A DNA stretch of 64,000 nucleotides from Capsulimonadaceae bacterium (lineage in GTDB: Bacteria > Armatimonadota > Armatimonadia > Armatimonadales > Capsulimonadaceae): NCBI GenBank assembly GCA_031292625.1, contig JARLGU010000031.1, positions 1 through 64,000 of the forward strand. The letters run 5' to 3'. Within the stretch, counting starts at the first letter, position 1, and each line of letters starts with the position of its first letter. The notes under the pieces were generated by a model, which worked only from the letters and a program-made list of their open reading frames with translations, had not been told where the DNA came from and searched no databases. A program made the position numbers and the translations under genes. Positions 26,852 to 36,258 of the stretch are shown one piece after another.

Positions 26852-28450
26852 CTAATTTGCTTTTGTAGTCACTTTCGTCAGCGTCACGCCCGCCATACTA
26901 AAGGGCGGCAGGGAAAACTCGACCATGCCCTTCGACTGCGTGATGGAACGCTTATCGATGTGAAGGAGCGCCGTGGGCTGGTCCCAGGACGCCCAATTGT
27001 CGGAGTCGAGCGCGGGGCCGGTGACCAGCGAAAGCTCGCCATCCTTCGCGAGACGCGCACCCTCGTGCCGCCAGACAAACGTGCGCGAGGCATCGGGGTC
27101 TAGGTTGATCGCCATCAGGTAGATGAACTTCGGGGCCTCGGACGCGTATAGAAAAACGCCCGGATAGGCCTTGCCGTCGATCGTCAGATCCGGCGATCCT
27201 GCTACGGATTGCACGAGGCGACGGCTCCCCAGGTGGTTACCCCACAAAGCGAGAGCGAGCGACGGACCGTGGTCAAGCGGCGTCTTAGCCAACTCCTTCT
27301 TTGGCCAGTAGTAGAGGGTTTGGATCTCGTCCAAGCTGTGCAGGACAGCGAGGTCTGCTTGCCCGCCATCGATGATCCGGCCCAAATAGTGCGCGACGTT
27401 GATCCCGTTGCCGAGCGTGTAGAAATAGAGCGGAGGATACAGTCCGCCCTTAGCGGAGACGCACCGGCTAAAGTTACAGCTCCATTCCGTAATCGCGAGC
27501 TTCACGCGCGTGCCGGACGCTTTCAGGATTTCGGCCTGTCCCTCAAGCGGCGCATTCTCCCAGACCTGCTTGACGGTGCCGAGGTAGACGTCTCGCGGCG
27601 CATCGCCGCCCTTGTAATCCACATAGGGATGCGGCGCGAGATAGTCGAACTTGCCGCTGGCTATTGAAAAAAGCGCCTTGTTCCAGGCGTCCGGCTCGTT
27701 CGAGTTAGCGGTGCGCGGTTTCCAATTAGGATCGCCGGGAAATGCTAGCCAGCTTGCGTTGAACGGTCCGGCTTTCGATGAGAGGCCGCATGCGATGATC
27801 TTGATGCTGGGATCTACGGCACGCATGGCGTCCGAATACACGGCAACGGCGCGGGCGTACTCATCCGGTCGCAGCCAAATCCACACCTCGTTGCCAAGCT
27901 CCCAATACTTGACATGCCAGCCGTTCTTGATATTGGCTTCACGCACCCAACCGGCCGCCCACTGCGCGCCCTCGCGTATGTCGTCGATCTTCGTCGGGTT
28001 GACGCGGTGATCGATCGAATGCCCCGTGCACGCCATGTTGACCTGGAAGATAGGCTCGGCGCCAATGGCGCGGCAGGTCCGGACAAACTCTTCAGGCGTA
28101 ATGATGGTCTTCGCGTTTGCGTACGGCACGGCGAAATAGCTGAGGTCGGGATGATCCCAAACGTAGTGATCGCCCCAAGTGCCGCCAGGATAGCGCAACA
28201 GTTCGATGTGAGCGTCGCGCCAGGAGTCCAGAAGCCCGGGGCTATTCAAACGCTGCTTAATCGGCGTCGCAAAGAAATTGAACTGAGAGCCAGCCAGAAG
28301 CGGGCTTATCGTCGCCGCGCGAGCGTCGCTCCGGGTCGTTATGACCACCTGAGGCGTTGCCTTTGCGCTGGACGCCGTGACAGCGGCCAAACCGAGCATC
28401 GCGATCAAGGCCGCGGCGATGCTCCGATTCATTACGTGTACGAAGTGCAT
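26852..28450 (-). CDS. Secreted GH51-like (alpha-L-arabinofuranosidase-type) glycosidase
   Basis: 532 residues with a signal peptide (NRSIAAALIAMLGLAAVTASSAKA). Clan GH-A features: LLRYPGGTWGDHYVW, KYWELGNEVWIW (acid/base Glu of GNE) and VKLAITEWSCNF (nucleophile Glu of TEW), followed by a C-terminal beta domain. The overall plan fits GH51, with GH39 as the alternative. An exported enzyme releasing arabinose or related sugars from plant polysaccharide is inferred. It is the last gene of a cassette: GntR-type regulator, pseudopilin (53 bp upstream), then this enzyme. AGGGAA lies just before the ATG; a second in-frame ATG is at 28432. Confidence 0.82.
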   Translation of the reverse strand: MHFVHVMNRSIAAALIAMLGLAAVTASSAKATPQVVITTRSDARAATISPLLAGSQFNFFATPIKQRLNSPGLLDSWRDAHIELLRYPGGTWGDHYVWDHPDLSYFAVPYANAKTIITPEEFVRTCRAIGAEPIFQVNMACTGHSIDHRVNPTKIDDIREGAQWAAGWVREANIKNGWHVKYWELGNEVWIWLRPDEYARAVAVYSDAMRAVDPSIKIIACGLSSKAGPFNASWLAFPGDPNWKPRTANSNEPDAWNKALFSIASGKFDYLAPHPYVDYKGGDAPRDVYLGTVKQVWENAPLEGQAEILKASGTRVKLAITEWSCNFSRCVSAKGGLYPPLYFYTLGNGINVAHYLGRIIDGGQADLAVLHSLDEIQTLYYWPKKELAKTPLDHGPSLALALWGNHLGSRRLVQSVAGSPDLTIDGKAYPGVFLYASEAPKFIYLMAINLDPDASRTFVWRHEGARLAKDGELSLVTGPALDSDNWASWDQPTALLHIDKRSITQSKGMVEFSLPPFSMAGVTLTKVTTKAN

Positions 28451-28502
28451 TGGTTCCCTATTTCCCTATTGGCGCGTCCGGTTAGTGCGCCTAGCAGCGT
28501 CT

Positions 28503-29366
28503 CTACCGATTGCAGTCCGCCGTGAAGTACCGCATGATGGACGCAGGGCAGGCCGAGCCGTCCGCTGGAGTTAGCAAATAAGAGGGCGATACGGCTTTGG
28601 CATGTCCATCACACCAAAGAGTATTAATCATTCCCTGGTGTCTGGCCTGCAAGCCGCCAACGCCAGCCGAAACCTGCGCGCCTACGGCCGAATTCGCAAG
28701 AAGCGTTACGCCCATGGCGCTCGCTGGGGCAATGTTTTGATAGATGACCGGATATTCGCTGTCCTGCCAGGTGACGATGTAATACGGCGCCGGCCAATCG
28801 CTCATCGAATCGCCTACCCACAGCGTTTGCGAAGGTACGATGACATCCGACATGACCGTCGCGCGCTCCCCTGTCGGCAGATAGGCTGCCGGTCCGCGTG
28901 GAGAGCCCGCCGTGTTATAAGCCGTGTTGATTGCGTAGTCGCAACCGTTTCCCTGGATCGTCCCGGCGCTGGGCGCGGTCGTGCTCAGCGCCGGCGCGCT
29001 GCCGGCGGCGATCGTCTGGTCGGGACAGAAGTAGACTTTGACGGTTTTCGTGTACGGATAGATCAACGAACACCAGTTCTCGCTCCATGTGCCGTTGCCC
29101 ACGCCCGTCCCTCCGCGGTTGGCGTAGGCCGGGACAAGGGTTTCGTCATTGTCCTGCGTGTATTGCAAGAGGGCAATGCCGATCTGCTTGAGGTTGCTGA
29201 TGCATTGCGCCTGGCGGGCCTTTTCGCGCGCCTGTGCGAAGACGGGGAAAAGAATTGCCGCTAATATCGCAATTATTGCGATGACAACTAACAGTTCAAT
29301 AAGAGTGAAGCCGAGGTTCTCCTCGGGCCGCTGTCTTCGACATACCTTGCGGTAAAGGAATTTCAT
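28503..29366 (-). CDS. DUF1559 pseudopilin (type II secretion/pilin-like), cassette 1
   Basis: 287 residues. After a charged leader comes the prepilin site G|FTLIE and the helix [20 protein letters not shown], followed by the DUF1559 core ([35 protein letters not shown]) and a C-terminal H-X9-DG box ([15 protein letters not shown]). It should be processed by prepilin peptidase and held in the inner membrane or assembled. Function of the family is unknown. The start is fixed by GGAG 7 nt before ATG 29366. It lies between a GntR-type regulator and a secreted glycosidase on the same strand. Confidence 0.93.
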   Translation of the reverse strand: MKFLYRKVCRRQRPEENLGFTLIELLVVIAIIAILAAILFPVFAQAREKARQAQCISNLKQIGIALLQYTQDNDETLVPAYANRGGTGVGNGTWSENWCSLIYPYTKTVKVYFCPDQTIAAGSAPALSTTAPSAGTIQGNGCDYAINTAYNTAGSPRGPAAYLPTGERATVMSDVIVPSQTLWVGDSMSDWPAPYYIVTWQDSEYPVIYQNIAPASAMGVTLLANSAVGAQVSAGVGGLQARHQGMINTLWCDGHAKAVSPSYLLTPADGSACPASIMRYFTADCNR

Positions 29367-29388
29367 TGGTATCTCCAGTGTGTTCAGC

Positions 29389-29425
29389 ACAGTGTTATAT
29401 TATGTTATAGAGAGTGTAACACTGT
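29389..29425. promoter_or_regulatory. Operator-like inverted repeat upstream of pseudopilin 1
   Basis: ACAGTGTTA (29389-29397) and TAACACTGT (29417-29425) form a perfect 9-bp inverted repeat with a 19-bp AT-rich spacer, in the 125-bp gap between the regulator stop and the pseudopilin start. The core ACTGTT also occurs twice in the regulator's own promoter region. Confidence 0.5.
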
Positions 29426-29491
29426 TGTCTGTTTTGCGCAAGAGGGAAGACGAACAATTTTCGGAATTCATCCGCGCCGCGCAACCAGGAA

Positions 29492-30763
29492 CTATCTTGC
29501 CGCCTCCGCCGCAGGCCGCCTCGGCGATCGGGCGCCGCGAAATCGCGCTTTCGCCTTGGCAAGCGTCGCGGGCCTTAATTGCGTCGCTGTATGGGACGGC
29601 GACGGCGCGCCGGTCGAGTCGCGCACGATCAGCGACATCGGAGCGTATTGGGCGCGGGTTTCGATCGGGCGTCCCATGACGGCGTCGAGCAGCATCAGGA
29701 TCGCCGTTTCCGACATCGTCTCGACGGGCTGGCAGACCGTCGTCAGCGCCGGTTGCACTCCTCGGGTTACTTCATCGTCCTCGAACGTCATAATCGACAA
29801 GTCGTCGCCGATACGAAGTCCCAGACCGCGCGCTATGTTGACCGCGCGCAGCGCCGACGGCGTATCGAGGGTAATTAAAGCCGTGGGGCGATCCGGTTTC
29901 GTGAGAAGCGTCCGAAAGTCGTCTTCGCTCGTTTCGATTGCCGGCATCCACCGTTCAAGAACATAGTCGGAGCGCACGGGTAGGCCTTTCGCGCTCATTG
30001 CGTCCCAGAATCCCTTAATTCGAGCACGATGATCGCTAAAGTTGACGCTCGCAACGCCGCACGCGATCTTCGTGTGGCCGAGCCCGGCAAGATGGTCGAC
30101 CGCGAGACCGATCCCCATAGCGTTGTCGGCATCGATAAACGGCACGCGTATTCCCGGCCAGACCGCCTGGAGCACGACGACGGGAAAACCACGGTCCGCA
30201 ATGCGCTCGACGTCTCCCCAGCGATCTTCCGTCGGGCCGACAAACAGGATGCCGCTGATCTCGTCCCGCGAGAGCCCGAGCAGTCCATCCGGTTGAAACT
30301 CGGTCAGCAACTGGATCTTCGTGTTTGGCTCGTAGGGCTTAAGCGCCCGGAATATCCCGCGCAGCAAGCTCTCGCCCCAGGTGCCGCGCTGCGGAGCGGA
30401 ATGCGTCGCGCCGTCGAACAGAGGGAATACCACCGCCAGATTAACGGTCTCGGACGCAGCAAAGCTTCGTGGACCGAGGACGAATGTGCCGAGGCCCTGC
30501 CGGCGCTGCAGGCGCCCCTGCTTTACGATGGCGGAGAGCGCTTTGTACATCGTCACGGGGCTCACGCCAAAGGCAACGGAGAGTTCGCGATGTCCAGGGA
30601 TCCGGTCGCCTGGCTTCCAGACGCCGGAATCGAGCAGGGAGGCAACCGATGCGGACAGATGCTCGTGCAAAGATTGCCCGGGAAGCGCCGCTCCTCGCCG
30701 TTCGTTTACCGCCGCCTGCCAGTTGTCATCATGCGTCACAATCGCCGACTTCCGGACAGTCAT
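29492..30763 (-). CDS. GntR-type transcription regulator with LacI-like sensor domain
   Basis: 423 residues. A winged helix of the GntR family (about 28-95: SLLDSGVWKPGDRIPGHREL, FGVSPVTMYKALSAIVKQG, RRQGLGTFVLG) is joined to a periplasmic-binding-protein-like sugar sensor (about 105-390: GLSRDEISGILFVGPTEDRW, FIDADNAMGIGLAVDHLAGLGH, PTALITLDTPSALRAV, ISIMTFEDDE-like). This is the AraR-type architecture, which usually represses sugar genes until the sugar binds. Targets are likely the downstream pseudopilin and GH51-like genes and perhaps the divergent GH43 gene. GAGG lies 9 nt before the start. Confidence 0.9.
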   Translation of the reverse strand: MTVRKSAIVTHDDNWQAAVNERRGAALPGQSLHEHLSASVASLLDSGVWKPGDRIPGHRELSVAFGVSPVTMYKALSAIVKQGRLQRRQGLGTFVLGPRSFAASETVNLAVVFPLFDGATHSAPQRGTWGESLLRGIFRALKPYEPNTKIQLLTEFQPDGLLGLSRDEISGILFVGPTEDRWGDVERIADRGFPVVVLQAVWPGIRVPFIDADNAMGIGLAVDHLAGLGHTKIACGVASVNFSDHRARIKGFWDAMSAKGLPVRSDYVLERWMPAIETSEDDFRTLLTKPDRPTALITLDTPSALRAVNIARGLGLRIGDDLSIMTFEDDEVTRGVQPALTTVCQPVETMSETAILMLLDAVMGRPIETRAQYAPMSLIVRDSTGAPSPSHTATQLRPATLAKAKARFRGARSPRRPAAEAAR

Positions 30764-30777
30764 ACTCTATGTCCTCA

Positions 30778-30826
30778 ACTGTTCTCACTGTTATACTAGA
30801 ATAGCACGTCCCGCCTGGATTGTCAA
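30778..30826 (-). promoter_or_regulatory. Promoter and direct-repeat operator of the GntR-type gene
   Basis: On the minus strand TTGACA (30826-30821), 17 bp and TATTCT (30803-30798). Between the -10 and the start codon, the plus strand has ACTGTT at 30778-30783 and 30787-30792, a 9-bp-phased direct repeat placed where a repressor would block its own transcription. Confidence 0.65.
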
Positions 30827-30907
30827 ATTGGGCCACAAGAAGACGTGTGGCGTCATTTAGGAATCTGACCGTAGCTCGCGAGAAAAAGGTCGAAGCGACA
30901 ACCTCGG

Positions 30908-30913
30908 TATAAT
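30908..30913 (+). promoter_or_regulatory. -10 box 6 nt before ATG of the GH43 gene
   Basis: TATAAT is followed by six bases and ATG 30920. No -35 of quality and no ribosome site. This points to leaderless translation. Confidence 0.6.
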
Positions 30914-30919
30914 GCGTAT

Positions 30920-31951
30920 ATGGCAAATGCATCGGAATTCAGCAAGCCAAGGTTTAGACCCGGCGATATGTGGCCGGACAACAAAGGCGTTCATATCAAT
31001 GCGCACGGCGGCGGAATGCTGTCGCACGGCGGCGTCACTTACTGGTTTGGCGAGCACAAGATCGCGGGCGAGGCAGGAAACGTCGCGCATGCCGGCGTGC
31101 ACGTCTATTCCTCGCGCAACCTCTACGACTGGCGCGATGAAGGCATCGCCCTGTCCGTCTCGGACGATCCCGTTAGCGACATCGTGGACGGATGCGTCAT
31201 CGAGCGGCCCAAGGTGATGTACAACGCAACGACGCGCCTCTTCGTGATGTGGTTCCACCTCGAGCTGGCCGGCAAAGGGTATGACGCCGCGCGCTGCGGA
31301 GTGGCGACATCGGAATCGCCAACCGGGCCGTACCAATTTATCGGCAGCAGCCGTCTTTGCGCGGGGATCTGGCCTCGCAATGCCTCGGATGACGATAAGC
31401 TTCCCGGCGCCAAGCTCGCGCGCGATTTCGAAGGCGGGCAGATGTCGCGAGACATGACGCTCTTCGTCGATGACGATGGAAGCGCTTATCAGCTTTCCGC
31501 ATCCGAGGACAACCAGTCGCTGCACATCTATCGGCTGTCCAGCGACTATCTTCGGCCGAGCGACGTCTATGTGCGCCGCCTGGTCGGACGCTACAACGAA
31601 GCGCCGGCCGTGTTCAAGCGGGAGGGTCGCTATTTTCTGTTTAGCTCCGGCTGCACGGGGTGGAGGCCCAACCCGGCGCGCATCGCGGTCGCGGACTCGC
31701 TGCTTGGCGAATGGACCGAGCTCGGAAACCCGTGTATCGGGACGCCGGAGCAGGTCGAGACGACGTTTGAATCGCAGTCGACGTACGTATTGCCGGTGGA
31801 GCGCAAGCGAGATGCGTTTATCTTCATGGCGGATCGCTGGAGGCCATTGGACGCGATTGACGGCCGCTATATTTGGCTGCCCATCCGTTTTGTGGATGGC
31901 GTGCCGCGGATCGAGTGGGCCGGCGAATGGGATCTTTCGGTATTTTCTTGA
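30920..31951 (+). CDS. GH43-like five-bladed beta-propeller glycosidase
   Basis: 343 residues, no signal peptide. NAHGGGMLSHGGVTYWFGEHK near the start, then VIERPKVMYN, SRDMTLFVDDDGSAYQLSAS and YNEAPAVFKREGRYFLFSSGCTGW. This is the pattern of the GH43 subgroup related to exo-beta-1,3-galactanases, with the usual Glu in NEAP and Asp in RDMTLF positions. Exact specificity is not certain. It is transcribed away from the GntR-type regulator, about 150 bp apart, so it may belong to the same regulon. Its -10 box directly abuts the start codon region. Confidence 0.82.
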   Translation: MANASEFSKPRFRPGDMWPDNKGVHINAHGGGMLSHGGVTYWFGEHKIAGEAGNVAHAGVHVYSSRNLYDWRDEGIALSVSDDPVSDIVDGCVIERPKVMYNATTRLFVMWFHLELAGKGYDAARCGVATSESPTGPYQFIGSSRLCAGIWPRNASDDDKLPGAKLARDFEGGQMSRDMTLFVDDDGSAYQLSASEDNQSLHIYRLSSDYLRPSDVYVRRLVGRYNEAPAVFKREGRYFLFSSGCTGWRPNPARIAVADSLLGEWTELGNPCIGTPEQVETTFESQSTYVLPVERKRDAFIFMADRWRPLDAIDGRYIWLPIRFVDGVPRIEWAGEWDLSVFS

Positions 31952-32067
31952 ACGCGATGCAGCATCCGGCGCTTGAAAGTACTTTGCGCAGCGCTTTCAA
32001 ATTCGCGAAGTCTCGCGTCAAAACTTATCCCTTGAACGCTTTCGCGTTGTGGCCGTCAGGACTCAGG

Positions 32068-32073
32068 TATAAT
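32068..32073 (+). promoter_or_regulatory. -10 box of the phoBR operon
   Basis: TATAAT, with no good -35. Transcription from about 32080 would leave a 41-nt leader with AGGAAGG before ATG 32121. The preceding gap also has a TTGAAAG/CTTTCAA stem (31973-32000), possibly ending the GH43 transcript. Confidence 0.5.
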
Positions 32074-32120
32074 GATTCCCGACGAGGGGATGAGCCAGAC
32101 ATCGGCAACAGGAAGGCGAT

Positions 32121-32843
32121 ATGGCAAAAATCCTAGTCGTGGATGATGAGCGACCTATAGTCGAGGCGATCAGTTATAACCTCCGAAAAGAGGGCTACGA
32201 GGTCATGACGGCAGCAGATGCGCAGGAGTGCGTCGCGGTCGCCAGGCGGCAGCCCCCGGATCTGGTTGTTCTCGATATTATGCTTCCATCGGGCAGCGGG
32301 CTGGACGTGTGCCGGCAACTGCGCTTGGAGCACGGAAATATTCCCGTTCTGCTGCTGACGGCAAGAGCGGAAGAGGACGACCGCATTCGCGGCTTCGATT
32401 CCGGAGCCGACGATTATGTCGTCAAACCCTTCAGCATGCGCGAGCTCCTCGCCCGTGTGCGCGCTCTTTTGCGCCGCCGGACAGTGATCGCGACCCTTCA
32501 GCCTGCCTCCGAGGCGATCCAGCGAATCCAGCGACCCGACGACAAAGTTGTTACGATCGGCGATCTGGTCATTGACCGCTCACGTCGAGAAATTACGGTG
32601 AGCGGACGCAAAGTTGACCTTTCTCGCAAAGAATTCGATCTTCTCGTGACGCTTGCCAGCAATCGCGGTCAGGTTTTCGACCGGCAGACGCTTCTCAACC
32701 GCGTGTGGGGTGAGGACTGCTACGTCGAGGATCGCACCGTCGACGTGCATATTCGATGGCTACGCGAGAAGATTGAGACCGTCCCGTCCCGTCCTGAGCG
32801 GCTCCTAACCGTTCGCGGCATAGGATACAAGTTCGCCCAGTAG
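32121..32843 (+). CDS. phoB: OmpR-family response regulator (PhoB/PhoP type)
   Basis: 240 residues. The receiver domain (1-120) has acidic DDE at 8-10, phosphoacceptor D52 in VVLDIMLP, T in LLLTARA and K in VVKPFS. The winged-helix output domain (about 145-238) has LSRKEFDLLVTLASNRGQVF, LLNRVWGEDCYVEDRTVDVHIRWLREK and VRGIGYKF. It is followed 10 bp later by its kinase, then pstCAB, so it most likely controls phosphate starvation genes. The Pho-box-like repeats upstream of pstC support this. Confidence 0.92.
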   Translation: MAKILVVDDERPIVEAISYNLRKEGYEVMTAADAQECVAVARRQPPDLVVLDIMLPSGSGLDVCRQLRLEHGNIPVLLLTARAEEDDRIRGFDSGADDYVVKPFSMRELLARVRALLRRRTVIATLQPASEAIQRIQRPDDKVVTIGDLVIDRSRREITVSGRKVDLSRKEFDLLVTLASNRGQVFDRQTLLNRVWGEDCYVEDRTVDVHIRWLREKIETVPSRPERLLTVRGIGYKFAQ

Positions 32844-32853
32844 GGATCACGAC

Positions 32854-34074
32854 ATGCATGGCGACATCGGATTATCAGCTCATCCGCTCCTTGCAATCGC
32901 GGCATCATCGTTTCTGATGGCGCTGGCGCTAGGAATGTTCGACCTTTTGCGATCCTCGCGAAGGGAAACGAACCGGGAGAAGGAGTTCGCGGAGCTCTTG
33001 CTCACGCTCGATGGCAAGGTGCAAGAGTGCGAGCAACTTGGCGCACAGTGGCGCACTCTGCTGGAAGCCGTCCCAGATCCCGTCTTCCTTATTGACCATA
33101 CCGGCGGGTGCCATGCGGCCAATGTCTCGGCGGAGCGGTTGTTTCCGGTTGGCGAACACCATACGGTGCTCAGTCTGACGCAGTCGGCCGAACTTGACGC
33201 GCTTTATCAGGAAGCGCGCCAAGCTGACAGCCATCCGTCCGTGAAGCCTCAGCCGGTTAAAGGCGAAATCAACCTGCACTATCCGCAGGAGCGCGTGATG
33301 GAGGTTTCCATCCACCCTATTTCCGGCGAACCGGTCCAGCCGGCATCGGACCAGCCCGCGTTCATCGCCATACTTCGAGACCGCACGGATTTGCGCCGCC
33401 TCGAACTCGTCCGCCGCGATTTCGTCGCCAACGTTTCGCATGAGCTCCGAACGCCGCTCAGTTCGGTCAAGGCGATGGCGGAGACGCTGATCGACGGCGC
33501 GCTGCACGACCCCGACGTGGCCCAGCATTTCCTTGAAACGATCATCCGGGAATCCGACCGGCTTGTCCGCCTTTCCGCCGATCTCCTCGACCTTTCGCGC
33601 GTCGAGTCGAGACCGGTTACCAAAACGCCCAACGACCTTGGGGAACTGGCGATCGAAGTAAGCGGCCGGCTCGCGGCCCAGGCTCGCGAGGCGGGAATCG
33701 CGCTGACCGTCGATGTCAATCCGCCCCTGGTTGCAACGTGCGACAGCGATGAAATCGCGCAGGTGCTGGTCAATCTTCTCGACAACGCGATCAAATATAC
33801 GACGCGCGGCGGTTCGGTTACGGTTCGCGCCGAGGAGGACAACGGCGAGATCATACTTGCGATCTCCGACACTGGAATCGGCATCCTCAGGCAAGACCTT
33901 CCGCGCCTCTTCGAAAGATTCTACCGGGCCGACAAGGCGCGCAGCCGGGCATCAGGCGGCACGGGGCTGGGGCTGGCAATCGTCAAACATATCGTCGAGC
34001 GCCATGGGGGCCGTGTTTGGGTGGAATCCGAGTACAACAAGGGCAGCACGTTCTTTTTTGCGGTTCCCAAATAG
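32854..34074 (+). CDS. phoR: Phosphate-type sensor histidine kinase (PhoR)
   Basis: 406 residues. One membrane segment (about 11-33), a PAS domain (about 65-180), HisKA with H196 in FVANVSHELRTPLSS, and HATPase with NLLDNAIKYT, ISDTGIGI, LFERFYRADKARSR and GGTGLGLAIVKH. The small membrane part without a periplasmic domain is typical of PhoR, which reads the state of the Pst transporter, often through PhoU. AGGGA lies 8 nt before the ATG. No PhoU gene is present nearby. Confidence 0.9.
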   Translation: MHGDIGLSAHPLLAIAASSFLMALALGMFDLLRSSRRETNREKEFAELLLTLDGKVQECEQLGAQWRTLLEAVPDPVFLIDHTGGCHAANVSAERLFPVGEHHTVLSLTQSAELDALYQEARQADSHPSVKPQPVKGEINLHYPQERVMEVSIHPISGEPVQPASDQPAFIAILRDRTDLRRLELVRRDFVANVSHELRTPLSSVKAMAETLIDGALHDPDVAQHFLETIIRESDRLVRLSADLLDLSRVESRPVTKTPNDLGELAIEVSGRLAAQAREAGIALTVDVNPPLVATCDSDEIAQVLVNLLDNAIKYTTRGGSVTVRAEEDNGEIILAISDTGIGILRQDLPRLFERFYRADKARSRASGGTGLGLAIVKHIVERHGGRVWVESEYNKGSTFFFAVPK

Positions 34075-34210
34075 CCTCTTCACGCCATGTTAACGGCACA
34101 ATAACACATTTCCGCAGCTGTCGACGCATTTGATGATGGCCTGTATTTGCGGAATATCAAAGAATTTCTCGTGTTTTGCCAAGCAAGGCTCCACGATGCG
34201 CGAGCTTCAT

Positions 34211-34262
34211 TTAATCTTCTCTTAATCTTCTTAACATCCGTTTAATATGCCAAGGGTACGAT
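34211..34262 (+). promoter_or_regulatory. Pho-box-type direct repeats and -10 before pstC
   Basis: TTAATC (34211), TTAATC (34222), TTAACA (34231) and TTAATA (34242) form two pairs with 11-bp phasing, the TTAACA-N5-TTAACA plan of PhoP/PhoB sites. The last ends 9 nt before TACGAT (34257-34262), so the site replaces the -35. An extra weak pair, TTAACG (34090) and ATAACA (34101), lies just after phoR. Confidence 0.7.
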
Positions 34263-34311
34263 GCCATGTCGGACTCGCGGTAGGTCGCGGCTCCGGCGCG
34301 GGAGTCTATTT

Positions 34312-35337
34312 ATGGCAAGCACGCTGGCAAAAGACGGCAATAATGTTTCGGGCGGTGGGCCATCGATACCGGTCAAGCTTGTTGGCGAGGGCAGAGGAAA
34401 GTCGCGCGTCGCCGACCGGGTTTACGATATCGCGCTTTTCCTTGCAAGCCTTGTTGTCCTCGCAATCATCGCGGGAATCGTTATCCTTCTCTTTCGGGCG
34501 GCGCTGCCCGCGATTGAGCGTTACAAGTTTCACTTCTTGTTCACGACGGCCTGGGATCCGATCCACCAGAATTTCGGCGCTCTTCTTTACATCTTCGGCA
34601 CGATTTACAGCTCGTTTTGGGCGTTGTTGATTGCGGTGCCGATCAGTTTGGGGGCGGCGATCTTTCTCTCCGAGCTCGCACCGAGTTGGATACGAACGCC
34701 GGTCAGCTTCTTGATCGAGCTTCTCGCGGCCATCCCGAGCGTGGTCTACGGGATCTGGGGCGTGTTCGTCCTGTCGCCGTGGCTTAACCAGCACCTCGAA
34801 ACCCCAATTCACGATAACGCGCATCTCGCGAAGGTGATCTTGTTCCAAGCGCAACCGCAAGGCTCGGACATGCTCGCGGCTGCGTTGATTCTTGCGATCA
34901 TGGTTACGCCATACATTACGTCGGTTTCGCGGGATATTCTACGCGCCATTCCGCGCGTCGTCCGCGACGGCTCGTTTGCCCTTGGCGCAACCCAGTGGGA
35001 AACGATCGAGCGGGTCGTTCTTCCCTATGCGCGCGCTGGCGTCATCGGGGCGGTCATTCTCGGCCTCGGGCGAGCTCTTGGCGAAACCATGGCGGTGACG
35101 ATGGTTATCGGGAACAGCGGATCTCACCTGAACCTGTCTCTGTTCGCGCCTGGCTATACGATGGCGAGCATTATCGCAAACGAGCTGCCTGAAGCCTCCA
35201 CGGACATCTACCGCGCCGCATTGATCGAAATCGGACTGCTCCTCTTCGTGGTGACGATGATCGTCAATGCAGTCGCGAGGCTGCTTGTGCTTTACACGGC
35301 CAAGGACATCAACTCGGGAGGAGGGCGCAAGGCATGA
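34312..35337 (+). CDS. pstC: Phosphate ABC transporter permease PstC
   Basis: 341 residues. Six membrane segments beginning DIALFLASLVVLAIIAGIVIL. Family marks: FLSELAP, ELLAAIPSVVYGIWGVFVL, ILAIMVTPYITSVSRDILRAIP and the ATPase-coupling loop DGSFALGATQWETIERVVLP, then GLGRALGETMAVTMVIGN. It forms the membrane channel with PstA for phosphate import. GGGAG 8 nt before ATG 34312 decides the start over 34261. First gene of pstCAB behind the Pho-type site; the substrate-binding gene pstS, usually first, is missing. Confidence 0.93.
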   Translation: MASTLAKDGNNVSGGGPSIPVKLVGEGRGKSRVADRVYDIALFLASLVVLAIIAGIVILLFRAALPAIERYKFHFLFTTAWDPIHQNFGALLYIFGTIYSSFWALLIAVPISLGAAIFLSELAPSWIRTPVSFLIELLAAIPSVVYGIWGVFVLSPWLNQHLETPIHDNAHLAKVILFQAQPQGSDMLAAALILAIMVTPYITSVSRDILRAIPRVVRDGSFALGATQWETIERVVLPYARAGVIGAVILGLGRALGETMAVTMVIGNSGSHLNLSLFAPGYTMASIIANELPEASTDIYRAALIEIGLLLFVVTMIVNAVARLLVLYTAKDINSGGGRKA

Positions 35338-36248
35338 CCACTGCTGCACTGCCGGCGCGACCAAACGCTCACAAGATCATGCGCCGGGCGACAAACATCT
35401 CGATGAAGGTGCTCTGCGGACTGAGCGCGACGATCGCGGTCTGCGCGCTCGGTCTTGTTCTCGTCTACCTCGTTGGCAACGGGCTTCACAGTATGAGCCT
35501 GGCGATGCTGACCAACGGACCCGATGCAACGGATTCAAGCAAACAAGGGTTGCGCAACGCGATCGTCGGAACGATCGTGCTGATCTCGACCGCATCGGTG
35601 TTGGGGTTGCCGATTGGCATCCTCGGCGGCGTGTACCAGATCGAATCGCAAGGGCGCTTTGCGTCGACAATCCGGTTCTTGACCGACGTCCTCAACAGCA
35701 TCCCGAGCATCGTGATCGGCATCTTTGTCTACATTCTGGTCGTCCTGCCGGTCTCGGCCTTCGCCCAGTCTCACCACTTGAACGATGTCGAAGGCTACTC
35801 GGCCTTCGCGGGCGGGGTTGCGCTGGCGATCCTGATGATCCCAACCGTCATGCGAACTACCGAAGAAATCTTGCGCCTGGTTCCAATGCCGCTGCGAGAG
35901 GGGTCTCTCGCGCTTGGCGCGACCCGGTGGCGCACGATGGTTTCGATCGTTTTGCCGGCGGCCCGGAGCGGCATCATCACCGGCATTATGCTGGCCCTCG
36001 CGAGAATCGCGGGGGAAACGGCGCCGTTGATCTTCACCGCGTTTGGAAACCACTCTTACAGCGTCAGTCTGTTCAAGCCGATTGACAGCTTGCCATGGTC
36101 GATTTATATCAGCGCAACTCAGCCCTCGGATCCGATAGTGGACGCCGCCAAGGCGCACGCGGGGGCGCTGATTCTTATTAGTTTGATCTTTTCTATGAGC
36201 ATTGTCACGCGAATTGCAACCCGCAATTCCGTGTTGGAAGAAAAATAA
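35334..36248 (+). CDS. pstA: Phosphate ABC transporter permease PstA
   Basis: 304 residues with six membrane segments. Marks: [55 protein letters not shown], the coupling loop [20 protein letters not shown] and [18 protein letters not shown]. Partner of PstC in the inner membrane. Its ATG overlaps the pstC stop (ATGA at 35334), showing translational coupling. Confidence 0.94.
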   Translation: MTTAALPARPNAHKIMRRATNISMKVLCGLSATIAVCALGLVLVYLVGNGLHSMSLAMLTNGPDATDSSKQGLRNAIVGTIVLISTASVLGLPIGILGGVYQIESQGRFASTIRFLTDVLNSIPSIVIGIFVYILVVLPVSAFAQSHHLNDVEGYSAFAGGVALAILMIPTVMRTTEEILRLVPMPLREGSLALGATRWRTMVSIVLPAARSGIITGIMLALARIAGETAPLIFTAFGNHSYSVSLFKPIDSLPWSIYISATQPSDPIVDAAKAHAGALILISLIFSMSIVTRIATRNSVLEEK

Positions 36249-36258
36249 GAGGAAGCTC

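Noticed and set aside
31952-32120. Possible small RNA or riboswitch before phoB
   Set aside because: Only one 7-bp stem (TTGAAAG/CTTTCAA) is visible, more likely the end of the GH43 transcript.
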